A stretch of DNA of 64,000 nucleotides from Silene conica (lineage: Eukaryota; Streptophyta; Magnoliopsida; Caryophyllales; Caryophyllaceae). The position numbers were made by a program, and so were the translations under genes. Positions 12,201 to 26,500 of this stretch are shown here, in pieces. The notes beneath the pieces were generated by a model, which saw only the letters and a program-made list of their open reading frames with translations, was not told the origin of the DNA and ran no database searches. The stretch lies in assembly GCA_029255685.2 (NCBI GenBank), contig CM055318.2, forward strand, positions 2,361,001-2,425,000, written 5' to 3'. Position 1 is the first letter of the stretch. Each line of letters starts with the position of its first letter.

Positions 12201-12644
12201 TGGGCTTGAAGAGTGGTTAGTTTGCACAGGCCCCCATACTGTGTGCTGCCCATTGGGCGAGTGGTTAGTTTGCACAGACCCCCATACCGTGTGCTGGTTT
12301 TCACTTCGTGGTTTTTGAGGTTGCCAGCAAACCCGTGACCTTCGGTCACACTCGCTCTGATACCACGATAGATGAACTATCTCAACCAAAACTTTAAGGT
12401 GATGGTTGAAGCCCAACTATTATTAATATTCCTAATATTTAGTTCTTAGATTGTGTCTTATGTTACTGTGATGTCCTAGCCTTATGCCTGTTACATCTTT
12501 TGAATCTTTCAGTTTGGTCAACAGCCATTTGATACATCTGGAGTCGGGTATTGTTCCCAACCTGCAAGAGAGTACGGACATGACCCGTCACCAGACTGGT
12601 TGCACATGCACATTGGTGGTGGTGGCTTTGAAAGACAAACATGA
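9272..12644 (+). CDS. bHLH79: bHLH79-like basic helix-loop-helix transcription factor
   Basis: Six exons by frame and splice sites: 9272-9490, 10715-10909, 11140-11205, 11517-11585, 11680-11751, 12513-12644; all junctions are phase 0; 250 aa. The N-terminus starts MDPP and carries the SEIWP motif seen in Arabidopsis bHLH79. A Lys/Ser/Gly-rich linker follows, then the bHLH at about residues 120-185. The DNA-contact triad His133, Glu137, Arg141 is intact, which predicts G-box/E-box (CACGTG) binding as a dimer. Helix 2 contains [17 protein letters not shown] and the C-terminus ends [12 protein letters not shown], both family features. Expected to act in the nucleus, in the clade linked to cell elongation and brassinosteroid signalling (family knowledge, not visible here). 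Intron 1 holds a tandem triplication and intron 5 a miniature LTR element in antisense. A related clade member is possible, but start, motifs and length fit bHLH79 well. Confidence 0.9.
9888..10300 (+). repeat. three tandem repeats (136-143 bp) in bHLH79 intron 1
   Basis: Units contain tgattgagacggta (9925, 10061, 10204), cgtttttct(a/g)ggtaattt, aaaagtggacg and agcttag(c/t)tggtaaaatcat. Units 2 and 3 are much closer to each other than to unit 1, which suggests stepwise duplication. Confidence 0.8.
12107..12437 (-). mobile_element. miniature LTR retrotransposon (TRIM/SMART-like) copy 2, in bHLH79 intron 5
   Basis: Minus-strand copy of the 1740-2039 element: about 72-bp LTRs, primer site TGGTATCAGAGC after the 5' LTR, and the same GAGTGAGGGAGCG before the 3' LTR. 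It is flanked by a perfect 5-bp target duplication, tttag (12102-12106 and 12438-12442), the hallmark of LTR-element integrase. It is 331 bp long because an internal segment (cccattgggc...gtttgcacag...ccccatac) is duplicated. It is antisense to the host gene, between two intact exons. Confidence 0.9.
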
Positions 12645-13517
12645 TCGAAAGTAGTACTTTTTTCTTCCTTAAATATTGGAAATAAGATAAGATGATTGAG
12701 TTGTGTAATGTGTACCGATGAATGTCGAAAACTATACAAAGTACTGATACCCCCCCTTCTGAAGAGAAGTTATTCCAAATTACTTAAAGCCACTGTGAAG
12801 ACTGGAAGTGTCCTTTCTGTAAGAATACTTGTATTCACAGTCTATATTTGTACAGTACTTTGGCCGCTTTCTTTTCGTCTACTCTTCTGTTGTGTTGCAT
12901 TCATATGGTTTACTTTTGACGGCTTCCTGCACAAAACCCGAATCCGGGTTAGCGGGGTAACTTGAATAATATGGCTCCGTCTTCAGCTTCGGCCTCTTAC
13001 TTCTTTATTAATGATCTGTTCGTTTAGCGAGGCTGTTGATTTACTCTGATGAATAATCCGCAGTTTCACTTTCACCAGTAAGATGAAAACTTTCACCAGT
13101 AAGATGAAAATTTATGGCTATGTAAAGTTTGTAAACTGTAGTATGAGCACAACTATTCAGTAAATGCAATGACACACAAATGGGTAACTGAGAAATAAGT
13201 AGGCTTGAAAGCGAGTTACTGGCTCGTGTTCAGACTCCAAACGGTGAGGTGAAGTTTCGCGAGAGCACCAGAGTCCAGACGGTCCTATAGAAAAGTTGTA
13301 GTGAGATATGTTTGCGGATTTGGGTCCTCGGCCGAGTGACATTTGCAGTGGGATCGGATCCATTAGACTACAACACAGCCCATGGGATGGCCCCCGAGCT
13401 GCTGGTCACGTGAAAACAATTAACGCTTAACAAAAATTTTAAGGTCCACCGGGTGTACAAGAATATCGTACACCTTAGCCAATGAGATGCTTTAGTTTTT
13501 ATTTTGAAAAGATTATA
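12645..13517. other. bHLH79 3' UTR and intergenic DNA
   Basis: The proximal part should be the bHLH79 3' UTR; no canonical AATAAA was seen close to the stop. Open frames here do not look like proteins. Confidence 0.4.
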
Positions 13518-13737
13518 CCCTCCGAGTTATTATGATTTTTCCTATTTTCCTTTTGATGCGAGTTTAGTGATTGTTCCACCGGGTGTACAAGAATATTGTT
13601 CCTATTTCCTTTTTTAGTAACTTTATTGTGGTCCAAAATCAATTGGGTGTGGGGTAGGATGGTTTGTGTGATTTAGAATGATTTTCTTATTTGTTGTGTA
13701 TAAAGTAAAAGGAACAATCATAATAACTCGGAGGGAG
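13518..13737. mobile_element. Stowaway-like MITE, 220 bp
   Basis: Inverted ends CCCTCCGAGTTATTATG and CATAATAACTCGGAGGG(AG), with TA on both sides. It lies between bHLH79 and the flippase gene. No coding capacity. Confidence 0.7.
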
Positions 13738-13844
13738 TATTATATAATTAATGGATAATTTATTCAATTTTAATATTCTCATCGGGTAGGGTACTAGGGT
13801 GTAGGATGACATGGTACAACGGATCTCCCAAGAATTTCTCTACG

Positions 13845-13946
13845 CTTAAACGTGAAAATGAAACTTTATCATTAGTCAATTAGAACTACAAAAACTTAAA
13901 CGTGGAAACGAAACTTTATCATTAGTCAATTAGAACTACAAAAACT
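13845..13946. repeat. two-copy 50-bp tandem repeat upstream of ALA3
   Basis: cttaaacgtg(a/g)aaa(t/c)g followed by aaactttatcattagtcaat and tagaactacaaaaactta occurs twice with a 50-bp period. Confidence 0.7.
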
Positions 13947-14522
13947 TAACTTGAGGCGTCGATTAGAATTCAATACTTATCCTATACGACGGTCTCTATG
14001 TTTTTTTTGGTAGAATTCGACTATTTTTTGATAAATAGGATCACATTGAATAAATAGGTCATTTTTACAAAAATGGTCAACATTTAATCAGAAATGATAA
14101 TTCTTTTTTTTATCAAAAATACGATCACTTTTTATATTTCTATTGATCGCACAACCGTCGTAGTTAGACATTACTTGTATTTGACATTTGGTGATCGAGA
14201 CATGATATCGACTCACATGTAAGACAAATAATTTAATTAATTATTTAATTAATCTTTTTAACAATTTTATAACTGATTTATATATTAAATTAAATTCAAA
14301 CGGCCAACTTCCTAAAATATTTCCGAATATCCGTTCTTCGTCAACGACAAGCAGGCGAACCAACGACGAAATTGCCGATACAGGCAACAAGAATACTTGA
14401 ACGTAATGTGTAATTACGGTCGATAACAGCGGATAATCCCCTCGTCGTCACGGATGCTTTCCGAAGACGTAACAAAACCGAAAAAGTTTATTTTAATTGG
14501 CGGTTATTGAGGTTTCACGTAT

Positions 14523-17500
14523 ATGGCGGGATGGGACAGGACTCAATCGTCGAGGAGATCCGGGTTTGGCAGTAACTCGTCCGTGTCGAATCGGTCACCT
14601 CTTTCGCCTCGGACGGTTCGACTCGGCCGAGTTCAGCCTCAGGCTCCTACTCACCGTACGATTTATTGCAATGAACGTGACGCCAACTCTCTCGCTCGAT
14701 TCAAGGTTTTACTTTTTTTTTTAAATTTTTTTTTATTACGTGCAATTGTTGATATTTGTTTAGCATTTGGAAATGTTCGGAATGCGGAATGTTATTTGAG
14801 ATCGTTTTAAGTTTAAGACGGTAGTTTCCGTGTTGATTGCTATAATGACGGTCTTTAAGTAAGCCTTGCTCAGTTTGGAATGGTTTGTAGAAGCTTTGAT
14901 CATTGTATTGTTGTAGGAATGATTCGTATTGATGCGTTGTTGCGAACACTGAACAGCAAGCATTGAAATTGGTTGGTGTAATGGTGTATAATATTATTCT
15001 GTAAGGTTGAATTGGTTGAGGAAATCAAATGTGATTGAATACCAGTTCACATAATGGAAGTAGTTTGTTACGGAGGAATTGTTATGATGATTGGGAGGTA
15101 GTCGCGTGTTTGATCTTTGTAAGCAAAATATAGTACTCCATCCGTTTACAGTTGCTTAATTTTCCCTTCACAAAATAAAGTAAGTGTAAATATATCATTG
15201 GGACGAGGGGAGTATGTCTTAGGTTCGTTATGAATGGCTAGTGATATGTGATTGAATACAAGTTCACATAATGGAAGTAGTTTGTTACGATGATTGGGAG
15301 GTAGTGGCGTGTTTGATCTTTGCAAGCGAAATATAGTACTCCATTCGTGCCAGTGATATGTTTACAGTTGCTTGATTTTCCCTTCACAAAATAAAGTAAG
15401 TGTAAACATATCATTGGGACGGGGGAGTATGTCTTAGGTTCGCTATGAATGGCTGGGAATATGGGATGATTTAGATTTCTCCAAGAATCTTGTACCTTGG
15501 TTATGTAGTGTTTTATGCGAGGTTCGACATAATCTAATTAGCCAATTAGGGTATATGATAATAAATGTTTATATTGTGGAACGGATTGCATGATTATGAT
15601 ATCTCGACATATTCCCTAACAACTTAAGTACTGTGAATGTGAAGGTGCTTTTAGTGCAGAGAATAGGTTTATGAAATAATTTGCTTTCTTGTCCTCTTTG
15701 TGAAGTTATACCGGCATTGTAACTCTATAAGTATGCTTAAATTGGTAAACAAATCGATGTTCACCATGGGTGTAAGGGTCATCTGCCGTTTTTTGGACCT
15801 TTTTTGAGGCAAATGATGATGCCCACTTCTTCGGGTACTTGTGTTTTGGTCTATTACACCGTTGATGAGGAAAATAGATGTTATGCAAATGTTAAAAGGA
15901 AGTTCTGATTTTACTGTTTTACAGGTGAACGAGATCTTTATCATTGGTCCATCTTTTAAATATCGTTTGGGTATACGTTTGAGCCTTGGAGGGGAAAGGG
16001 AGGGGAGGGGAGGGAAGGGAAAGGGAGAGAGGAAGGGTTTTTTACATTGGTAGAGATTAGATGGTTTTGTGAAGCAGACAACTTATAGTAGTGATGCAAA
16101 TGTTGCAAACTTATTTAGACTGCCGATTTTCATTTAGACCCATTTTGCTTGATATTTTCAGGGAAATTCTGTATCAACTACAAAGTATAATGTTCTTACT
16201 TTTCTACCTAAAGGGCTATTTGAACAGGTATACTTTCAATGCACTAGAAATGAAGAATTTATTTCTTCTGGACCTGTTATCAAGGTCCAGTTTATTGTCA
16301 TCAACTGAACTTGAAGTTAATTTTTTTCTCTGACAGTTCAGACGGGTAGCAAACTTATATTTCCTTATGATCTCCATTTTATCATGGACACCTATGAGGT
16401 ATTTACTGTTCACCTGTGCTAAACCAGATCATTTTCTCTTGGGATTATGTTTGGGGTAGGGTTGTTTTTCTCTTACGGGTAAAGCAACAGATTGGATCCC
16501 TATTGCTTTCCTTTAATTAAATTGGAAATATTTGCAATTTATTCAATGAGATAACTTCGATATTCCCATTTTCAACATTCAATTTAATGAAACTTTCTTG
16601 TAGAAAAAACAAGTATCTGGTGCCTTTTATATTATACTGTTGTCTATTGTCTGATTAATTTTAATGGATTTTGTTATTCATCTTTATGTCCTCCTCTAGT
16701 CCTCTCCATCTACAAGAAAAATCTAGAAAACTAGTGTACCCTTTCCAATTGGCAAAATGGTCCTATTTGGAAGGTGTTTTCTCGAGTGAGCTCTTGGCTT
16801 TAATGTTCATCCATATTGATTGATCCATAGCATTTCTAAATTTGTTGTCATCTTAAAATCATTGAAATGATCACTTAGTTTATATGCCGTTCGCTGATTC
16901 CAACATATATTCATGGGCTCTCTCAACTCCCCGTGGCCCTAGCTTTTGCGCTTGTTGAGTGCTGATTTTGTTACATGATGCGCAAGTGTTAGTTTGTTTG
17001 ACTGTTTAAAAAGTAATCGTAAGTTTGCATTGTATTTAAGTTATTTATGACTTCTTTTTTTGGTTTGATGCAGTCCAGTCAGTCCATTAACAAATGTGGC
17101 GCCCCTTAGTGTTGTGCTTATCATATCTCTTGTGAAAGAGGCATTTGAGGACTGGGTATGTCTACTGTTAAATCTTACAGGGGTCAATTTTTATTTATTG
17201 TGGTTGTTGCCGATTTTTTACAGAGGATGTCCCTTCTCCACATTTTTACGTTCTCTTTAATTATATTTTGATTTCCTGCTGGCTTAGCACCTGAATTAAC
17301 TCAGTTAGCTGTTGCTTAATCTGTAACAGAAGCGATTTCAGAACGATTTGTCGATAAATAATTCCCCTATAGAGATTTTGCTAGGAGAGAAGTGGGAAAG
17401 TATTCCTTGGAAAAGATTGCAAGTTGGCGACATTGTTCGAGTGAGTATCCAGTTGTTTGATAATATCATTCTGCTTATTTCAGTTTTTACTTTGCGTTAA

Positions 17501-20500
17501 GAAAAGGGCTGCCTGATCTTTTTATTGGATTCCTGCCACTCTGATCTGGTTTCATGTAGTAAAGTCCTGGGTATTCCTCAGAACTGTGTCAAACTGTCAC
17601 CAGAAGCTTGTCAGAACTGTAGTTACATGGATCAAAAGTGAGGATTTGATGCACATCTACACAGCACAAATGATTTTGGTTTAGATATATCTGGCTAATT
17701 GGCTGTATGTCGTTTAATGGGAATATCTGAGCAAAGTTTTCTAGAGTTGCCAAAGTTGGATGTGCAATAAATTTATTCGTTGTCCTCTCTTTTAGTTTAC
17801 CTTTTAGTTAAAATTTTATAACCTGTATTGTGGACCTGGATATCTATCCAAGTTCAGTTTTTGACAGAAGAAGTTATCTTCTCCTGCAATTGTTTTGATC
17901 TGTCAGCAGCTATGTTTCCAGATCTCTTCAAAATTTCATATTAAGTGTTGGTGTGTCCAAAATTTGGGGGTTCAAAGTCATATATAAGTTCATGACATTG
18001 TATTGTTCACCTTGCATCTTTGCAGGTCAAGCAAGACGGATTTTTCCCAGCAGATATTCTCTTTCTTGCTAGCACAAATCCAGATGGCGTGTGTTACATT
18101 GAGGTCCCTGAACATTAAATTTACTGTACTTTATTCTATTAAATTGAAAGAATCTGTGTTACTCCTAGCCTTATTGGTCTGTTAAGAAAAAATGGCAGGG
18201 GTGTTGAAATGCTTATTTTTTTTTTTCAGTACATTTATATCTCTACTTTGTGTTGCAGACGTCAAATCTAGATGGTGAAACAAATTTGAAGATCCGAAAA
18301 GCACCAGAAAAGACATGGGATTATTTGACTCCAGATAAGGCATCTGAGTTTAAAGGTCCCTTCCTGTCAACTGAGCACTTAAATGACGAATATTTAAAGA
18401 TTCCAAATGCATTCTCACTATGGTAAAATATATAGGATATAGATTCATAGATCTGTAATACTATGGTGACTGTGAGCTTCAATACGTGAACTGTAAGGAA
18501 GGATGTTGATTGTTATATGCTTGGATGTATCCCGCTGATGCTTTTAATTTGTAGAATCATTAATTCTCAGCTGGTTTTGGTTGAGCTTGGGGGAATCCTC
18601 TAGCCCTATTATTCTAGGTTTATTGTTGGTGGATCAAACAGAGTGGGAATAAGCATCTAAATTTAGCCTTGATATTGGGTTCTCTGCTTGCTTATTTTGT
18701 TATTTCTTGATTACTTATGTAGGTGAAGTAGAATGCGAACAGGCTAATAATTCGTTGTATACCTTCACTGGAAACCTGATATTTCAAAAGCAAACACTAC
18801 CTCTCTCACCGAACCAGCTTTTACTGAGAGTATGACTTGATCTATTACTGTTCATTTTTGTTTGAAAACCATAGCTTCCAGCTATTTCAATCAGCTATGG
18901 ACCTACCGGTCATGCTAGGATATTTGTCTGATTAATGTATTTTGACACAGCATAACCTTCTTTTCACATAGAGCAAGTTATGGGTAAAGACCGTCCTACA
19001 GTAACGTTATGGTAAGATGTGTAATTTAAGGTTATGTAACAAGAAACATCTAGTGCTCACCTTGAACCTGTGAATCCCTTCCGCTTCTTATTTCCTACCC
19101 TAACTTATCTTAGGACGGTCTTACCTAAATCCTGACTTTCACCCATTATCGAGCTCCCCCATCTTTTTTGAATTATATTATCAACTAGTGACATGTACAT
19201 TGACTCTCTCTGTTTGCAATTGATAAGGGCTGCAGTCTTAGAAACACTCAGTACATCGTTGGAGCTGTGATATATACCGGGCACGAAACTAAGGTATGAT
19301 GTTAAATCTAATTTATTTGGAAGTAGCAGGTACTCGTTGTATTGCTTATCGGTTGTCTATCAGATATAGGCAAACACGGTCTTTTTTTAGTGGGACTGTA
19401 TACACCCACCCAATGCCAGATTATTATATGTTTTTTTGGTAATATTGATCCTGTTTTTAGTACTGCACATGGTTTCCTGATTCATAGTACACTGTGATAC
19501 GAGTACATGATACGCATATACAATACACATCTTTTATAATGTAATGCATATACTTAGGAATCGATTTGTGATTTGCTGGGATTTGAGGAATCTGGTAACC
19601 ATGATACTGCAAACCTGGTCTTGCCGAAGTGTAGAAATTGTGAATGTATTTCTGACAATATTGTGGAGACTATCTACCATAGGAAAGTATGCATTTGTCT
19701 TCATAAAACTGTATGCTCTTCTGCCTGTTTCATATATTGATCTCTCTTTTTGGTTTGACTCGCAGGTTATGATGAATACTATGAATGTCCCATCGAAAAG
19801 AAGTACACTAGAAAGGAAGCTTGACAAACTGATTCTTGCTCTATTTGCTACTTTATTTTTGTTGTGCCTCATTGGATCCATTGGCAGGTGCCTTAAGAAG
19901 CTAATTCCCCTTTTGGGTTTCAAGTTTTGTTTTTTTTTTTTTAAATTTTATTTTAACATTCACTGATAATTTACGTTCGTTGAAATTATTAGTGGCTTGT
20001 TCATAGACCGCAAGTATTTCTATTTGGGACTCGAAGGCAAAGTGGATGAGCGCCAGTTTGATCCTAGTAGTAGATTTGTGGTATGATTTATACTTTAAAA
20101 CTTTATGATGCTTGTTATGCTAAAAGATTTAATGCTCGCATGCTCATAGACTCATAGTTGCATATTGTTTCACCCCCTTATGCCTTTATAATTTTAAGGG
20201 TTTTTCTACGTGGTGCCCTTGTAGTTCTTTGAATTCTATGTGGTACCCCTCACTTCTTAAAAATATCAGGGGTACCCCTAAACTTGATGAAAACATCTTA
20301 AAATACCTAAACTTCTCTAATTCTCCTCTTTTAAACGTTTAGTTTATACATTTTTGATTGATTTTTTGACAATAATTTGTCATGTCATTAACATAAACGT
20401 AGTTTACTCAATCGTAATCATATTTTCATTACAATATCTAACAATAATTTTACTAACTTTAAGGGTATCGGTGATGTTTTCAAAAATGCAGGGGTACCAC

Positions 20501-23500
20501 GTAGAATTCGAAAAAAATACAGGAATACCACATAGAAAAACCCTAATTTTAATAAATTGTTTCTACTTTTCCTTTTGAAATTAATGCTTTGTTGTTGTTG
20601 TTGTTGTTGTTGTTTGTTGTTGTTGAGTGCTGTAACTCTTCTTTTCTATGGTTGCAGGTGGTTATCTTGACTATGTTTACCCTCATCACTCTGTTCTCGA
20701 CTGTCATCCCTATATCACTTTACGTTTCCATTGAGGTAGATCTTATTTTCTGATGATGACGTGCCGGTATGACACTCCCTGTCATTTGATATTGACTAAG
20801 ATAAAACTTTTTCTGTGTTCCAGAGCATTAAATTTATACAATCTATTAAGTTCATCAACAATGATTTAGATATGTACCATGCTGAGTCAAACACACCTGC
20901 ATTGGCAAGGACTTCAAATTTGAATGAAGAACTTGGACAGGTATGTGGTCTTGACTCTTTATGGTGATTTATTATCTGTACGATATTATTTAAGTTGACT
21001 CTCTAATCTAAGTGGAGCTGTATGCTTAGTCCGAATCAAATCTTATCTCTTCTTGATTTTAACCTTTTTATAGATAAGATTACCCAATATAGCTTAAGAG
21101 CATTATTTAGGGTGTTGCCGTTAAATTTAGGATGTCTTTCTGTTTATGGAGTCGTCTTTAAAATAAAATAAAAATCTAAGTATAGTGTCAAAAGGCTTTG
21201 TAAATCAAGCAAGGAAAATATAAGTCGTCTCAAGCGAGATAGTGAGATAGCCTAAAAAAGGCCAACGTATGACGTATCATGCGACCCCACATTAAATTTT
21301 GCTAATGTAATTCAGATATGATGTTGTTTTACGTGATCACATTGGCTTTTGCGTGTCAAAATCTTTTTAATCCATAACTGAACTCTTTCCTTCCCATCCT
21401 TATGGCTAACCAACTGACTTTCTGAGCAAGTTAGATTTTATCATTCATTACAGGTGGAATATATCTTTACTGATAAAACAGGTACACTGACTCAAAATTT
21501 AATGGAGTTTTTTAAATGCTCAATTGGAGGAGAAGTCTATGGAACTGGTGTCACTGAAATTGAGAGGGATGTGGCTGAGCGCATTGGCACCAAACTCCCA
21601 GAGGTTTGATATCCAAATTCTGAGTTTTTCGACCCTTTCTCCTGCTTTGCCTTCATCTTCTTGATTCTATGAATCTGCTCTAGGTGCACAAGTCAGCTAC
21701 AGCAATTCATGAGAAGGGTTTTAACTTTGACGATGCTAGACTTATGCGTGGTGGATGGAGAAATGAGCCATGTGCTGATATGTGTAAGGTAAATTGCAAT
21801 ATGCTTGACATTTGAACTGAATTATGAGTAGTGTTTTGATAATGTTGTTTATTTGAGGATTAGAATGGGTTTTTAACTTCCCTTCTTACTCTTTTGGAAG
21901 TCGGAACATCAAACCAGTAATTTTATTCGGGTCAGGTAATATTGGTTTCTTTTGGTAGATGTGGGAAAAAAAACTATTCTAAGACATTGCAAAATTACGG
22001 TTTGAATTTTTGATACATGAAGATGGATGAGATATGCGAGAAAAAAGTAGGGAGGGAAGCAGAACTATGAGGTTAAGTTTGAGTAGACACATAGAGTAAG
22101 TTTTATCTATGCAGATTGACATTACCAATTTAATGAGCTTTATTTTCTTGGGGAAAAAATAATGTTGTGCTGTTTGTTTATGAGATTACCTGTGACTTTG
22201 TGAGCTAATATATTTTGGTCAACATTCAACTGTTTAAATATATTTCTTGATATCTATTTCTCGTCTCTGTGGTTTAGGAGTTTTTCAGGTGCCTTGCAAT
22301 ATGCCACACAGTGCTTCCTGAAGGGGACGAGTCCCCTGAGAAGATAGTCTATCAGGCAGCTTCGCCGGATGAAGCAGCTCTAGTTGCAGCTGCTAAGAAT
22401 TTTGGTTTTTTCTTTTACAGGTTGCACTCTCTACTATTATATTTGCGATACGTGGGGGACCCATAAAAATGTGCCACAAATCAGCCTTGTTTTTGTATAA
22501 ACAAATCTTGGTTCTCGGCTTGTTAGACTCTACTTTTTCAAACAATATATTTTTTGAGGGAAGTCAAACAATATTGTCTGAAACATGCTGGAACAGTTTT
22601 GGGTCCACATTGCCTGTTAATTTTTCTACTTCAGACTTTTGAAACCCTGACATCTTATTTGCTTCGTGTCTTATTTTCTCAGACGTACACCGACAACAAT
22701 TTATGTTCGCGAGTCACATGTAGAGAAGATGGGTAATGTTGAGGATGTGCCATATGAAATTCTCAATGTCCTGGAGTTTAATAGGTGAGGTTACGTATGT
22801 CAGTTGGTTTGCATCTTCTGCTTTCCATAGCTTGTTTGTAACATAGTTTTAAGCTCTCCTTTATGGTTCTTTAACAGTACAAGGAAGCGCCAATCCGTTA
22901 TATGCCGATATCCTGATGGTAGACTTGTATTATACTGTAAGGTACTGCTTCAACAGCTCTTTAGCTTTGCATGAGGCAATCCAATATTTTTGTTGGGCTA
23001 AGGTTTTATGTTCTTGTTGTCACCTAGGGTGCTGATAATGTTATATATGAACGATTGACTGAAGGGGGTGATGGTCTGAAAAATGCAACCAGGGAGCACT
23101 TGGAACAATTTGGATCATCTGGTTTACGCACACTGTGTCTGGCCTATAGGATTTTGAATGCAGACGTGTACGAGACGTGGAATGAGAAATTTAATCAGGC
23201 TAAATCTTCTCTACGAGACAGAGAAAAGAAACTGGATGAGGTATTTGTTTGTCCGTACTTCAGTGAGTCCAAGATTTTTTATGTTCCCCATAATCTCATT
23301 GGGATGTGATGATTTAAGCCAGTTGCTTTCTAATATATTGAAAATGAACCTCACTTTTTTATGGCTTGGTTTAGCTGTTTCCTTTTAAGTGCTTTATATG
23401 GACAAGATGATGTTTCTCTTCTAGTAACTAGATTGCTTTCAGCCCTATGCCCAAAAAATACTTCTTAAGCATTCTTAGTGTCCTTTGAATTGAGAATCTA

Positions 23501-26500
23501 TTTTGAAAATGTTTGTAGCATTTGTAGTATCTTATATCTGATTCAAAGATTGCTTTGTCAGAGTAGTTCTAGTCCTTTATTTCCTATTCTGACTAGGCCT
23601 ATTCCTTGGTTTGAAATGTGATTGACTAAATCAGGCCGACTTGCTAAATTTTCTAATGCATGTTCTCAACATCAACTCTTTATGCTGGAGTGCTGCAGGT
23701 GGCTGAAGTTATAGAAAAGGATCTTACTTTGATTGGCTCCACAGCTATTGAAGATAAGCTTCAAGAAGGAGTGCCAACTTGCATAGAGACTTTAGCAAGG
23801 GCTGGAATTAAGATCTGGGTACTGACAGGGGATAAAATGGAAACAGCAATTAATATTGCTTATGGTTAGTGCTGCTTTCTACATACATTGTGGCCTGTGT
23901 GAGGAGAAAGGGATGGGGGAGGGGGGGTGTTCCTCGTGGCTTATCTTACATGCAAAACAGGCCTTAAATATCTAACTTTCTGCAGCATGTAACTTGATCA
24001 ACAACGACATGAAGCAGTTCATTGTCACTTCAGAAACAGATGATATTAGAGAAGTTGAAGAGAGGGTAAGAGACATTTGCAAGCTCCATTTAAATATTTT
24101 GAATCTTTAGAGATGCTTTCTTCCCGTTTCTCGGGGGTCACATTTTTTCTTTATCTTACCTATCAGATGCTACATTGTGTTAGGGTGACCCAGTAGAAAC
24201 TGCTCGTTATATCAGGGATGCTGTGAAAACTCAACTGAAGAGTAGCATTGATGAAGCCCAGCAAATTCTCCGTACTTCATCTGGACCAAAGATAGCACTT
24301 GTCATAGACGGGAAATGTCTAATGTATGCATTAGATCCAAGCTTGCGTGGAATTCTTTTGAATCTAAGCTTAAATTGTACCTCCGTAGTCTGCTGTAGGG
24401 TTTCTCCTCTTCAGAAAGCACAGGTCAGTGAATGACAATTCAATGTTGAATTTGTTTTATGAGTTGTGATGCGTGTGTTACTATTGTCGTATGTTTAGCT
24501 CTTCTCTTGGGCAATCAATCACTAATATTTTTGTGGAGACATGTTAAACTGATAGTGCCTCTCTGTTCTTTAGATGTATCTCTTGGTTAAAATGATGAAG
24601 TATGCCATGAAAAACAAATAATTTGGGTTATTATAACAGACTAAGGAGATACTAATCTTCAGAGTTGAGTTTGTTAGGGCTCTCTTTTGTCGTTGTAGGC
24701 TTGTAGCTCTCTATAAAGCTCCTTGGTATGTGAATGTGTCAGTGTGCTTAAGTATAAAACATAAGTTTGCTTGTTTTGGTAATAATAATAATGGTAGAAG
24801 GAATTTCCTGAATCCATATTTCATCTCTCACTCATTTGGATTAAAAAAAAAAAAAGGATATGGCCAACTTATTTAGGTTTCAAAAAGTATAGTGGAAATT
24901 GTATAATCTATTATTTGTATAATTGTATTGTCAATGAAGAGCCCTCAGTTATGTATAGTATTCCCAGTACTGTTGGAGATTCTGATTGTGTGCTTATGCA
25001 ACTAGGGATGTGTGCCTATGATTCTATGAACAGCCCCATCAGATGTTATTTAATCTTTTGAAAATATTTAGGCCTGAAAACGATGTTTGTGTGCTATATT
25101 TTTCAAGTTATGTCTCCGTTTGAAATCTAAATGAGACACTTCAATGTTATTTTTGGCACTTTCAAGGCGTCGAAGATTGTACACAATCACAGAATATTTT
25201 AACAGAGAAATTCTCTCAAGTGATTGTCAATTCTGATTGTCTTATGTCAGTGCCTGTTGATTGTTAGCCGTTGCAGAATATTTTATAATACTTATACACT
25301 GTAAACAGAACTAAACTAAAGTGTTTGTGCATATATGAAGGTAACAAGTCTGGTGAAGAAAGGTGCAAAAAAAATAACACTAAGTATTGGCGATGGAGCA
25401 AATGATGTTAGTATGATTCAAGCAGCTCATGTTGGTGTCGGAATCAGTGGGATGGAAGGCATGCAAGCTGTTATGGCTAGTGATTTTGCAATTGCACAGT
25501 TTCGCTTTCTCACAGAGTTGCTACTTGTACATGGAAGATGGTCATATATAAGAATATGCAAGGTCCGCAAATTTCACATAACTCAGCAAATGATACTTTT
25601 CGCCTTCTGCTATAGAGAGCATACAAACTAAGGGTTCTTTTTGCAGGTGGTGTTATACTTCTTCTACAAAAATCTTACTTTTACGCTGACTCAATTTTGG
25701 TTCACCCTCCTAGCTGGGTTTTCTGGTCAGAGATATTATGATGATTGGTTTCAAGCATTTTACAATGTCTTTTTCACATCTTTGCCTGTGCTTATGCTTG
25801 GACTATTTGACAAGGTCCTACATTCTACCTTATTGTGACAGAAACTTATATAAGACAGTTTCGCATAGAGACCAACCCATCAATGGTTAACCCTATTGTT
25901 AAATGAGGATTACATAAACATTTGGGCTGGTCTCACTTGAGAGATTGTCTCATTCGAGTTCTTTTAAATACTGAATCTTGGACATTCGCTTGAGTTGACT
26001 ATTCGTTTCATTTTCCAGGATGTTGGTGCATCACTTTCAAAGAAATACCCTCAACTCTACATGGAAGGATTGAAAAACGTCTATTTTAATTGGAGAGTGG
26101 TCGGTGTGTGGGCCTTTTTCTCTGTCTATCAATCGCTGATATTTTTCTTTTTTGTGACAACATCTGGTTCTAGGCCTCAAACATCAGCTGGCAAGATGTT
26201 TGGTTTGTGGGATATAAGCACAATGACATTCACCTGTGTTGTCGTCACTGTCAATATACGTCTTCTATTGTGCTGTAACAGCATTACGCGGTGGCATCAT
26301 ATAAGTGTTTGGGGAAGCATTACAGCGTGGTTCCTTTTCATATTCGGTTACTCTGGCATAATGACTAATGGTGATAGGCAGGTTAGTCATTTTCTTAATA
26401 AATGTCACATTCTGCACATATAATGAACATACCTAAGAACATTTGTGCTTATAAACACATAGTATTTAGGTCCATAATTTCCTACTAAGATTTATAGAGC

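Noticed and set aside
19534..19966. Two long frames, one per strand, around ALA3 exon 10
   Set aside because: The plus-strand frame is exon 10 extended into its flanking introns; the minus-strand frame is its shadow.
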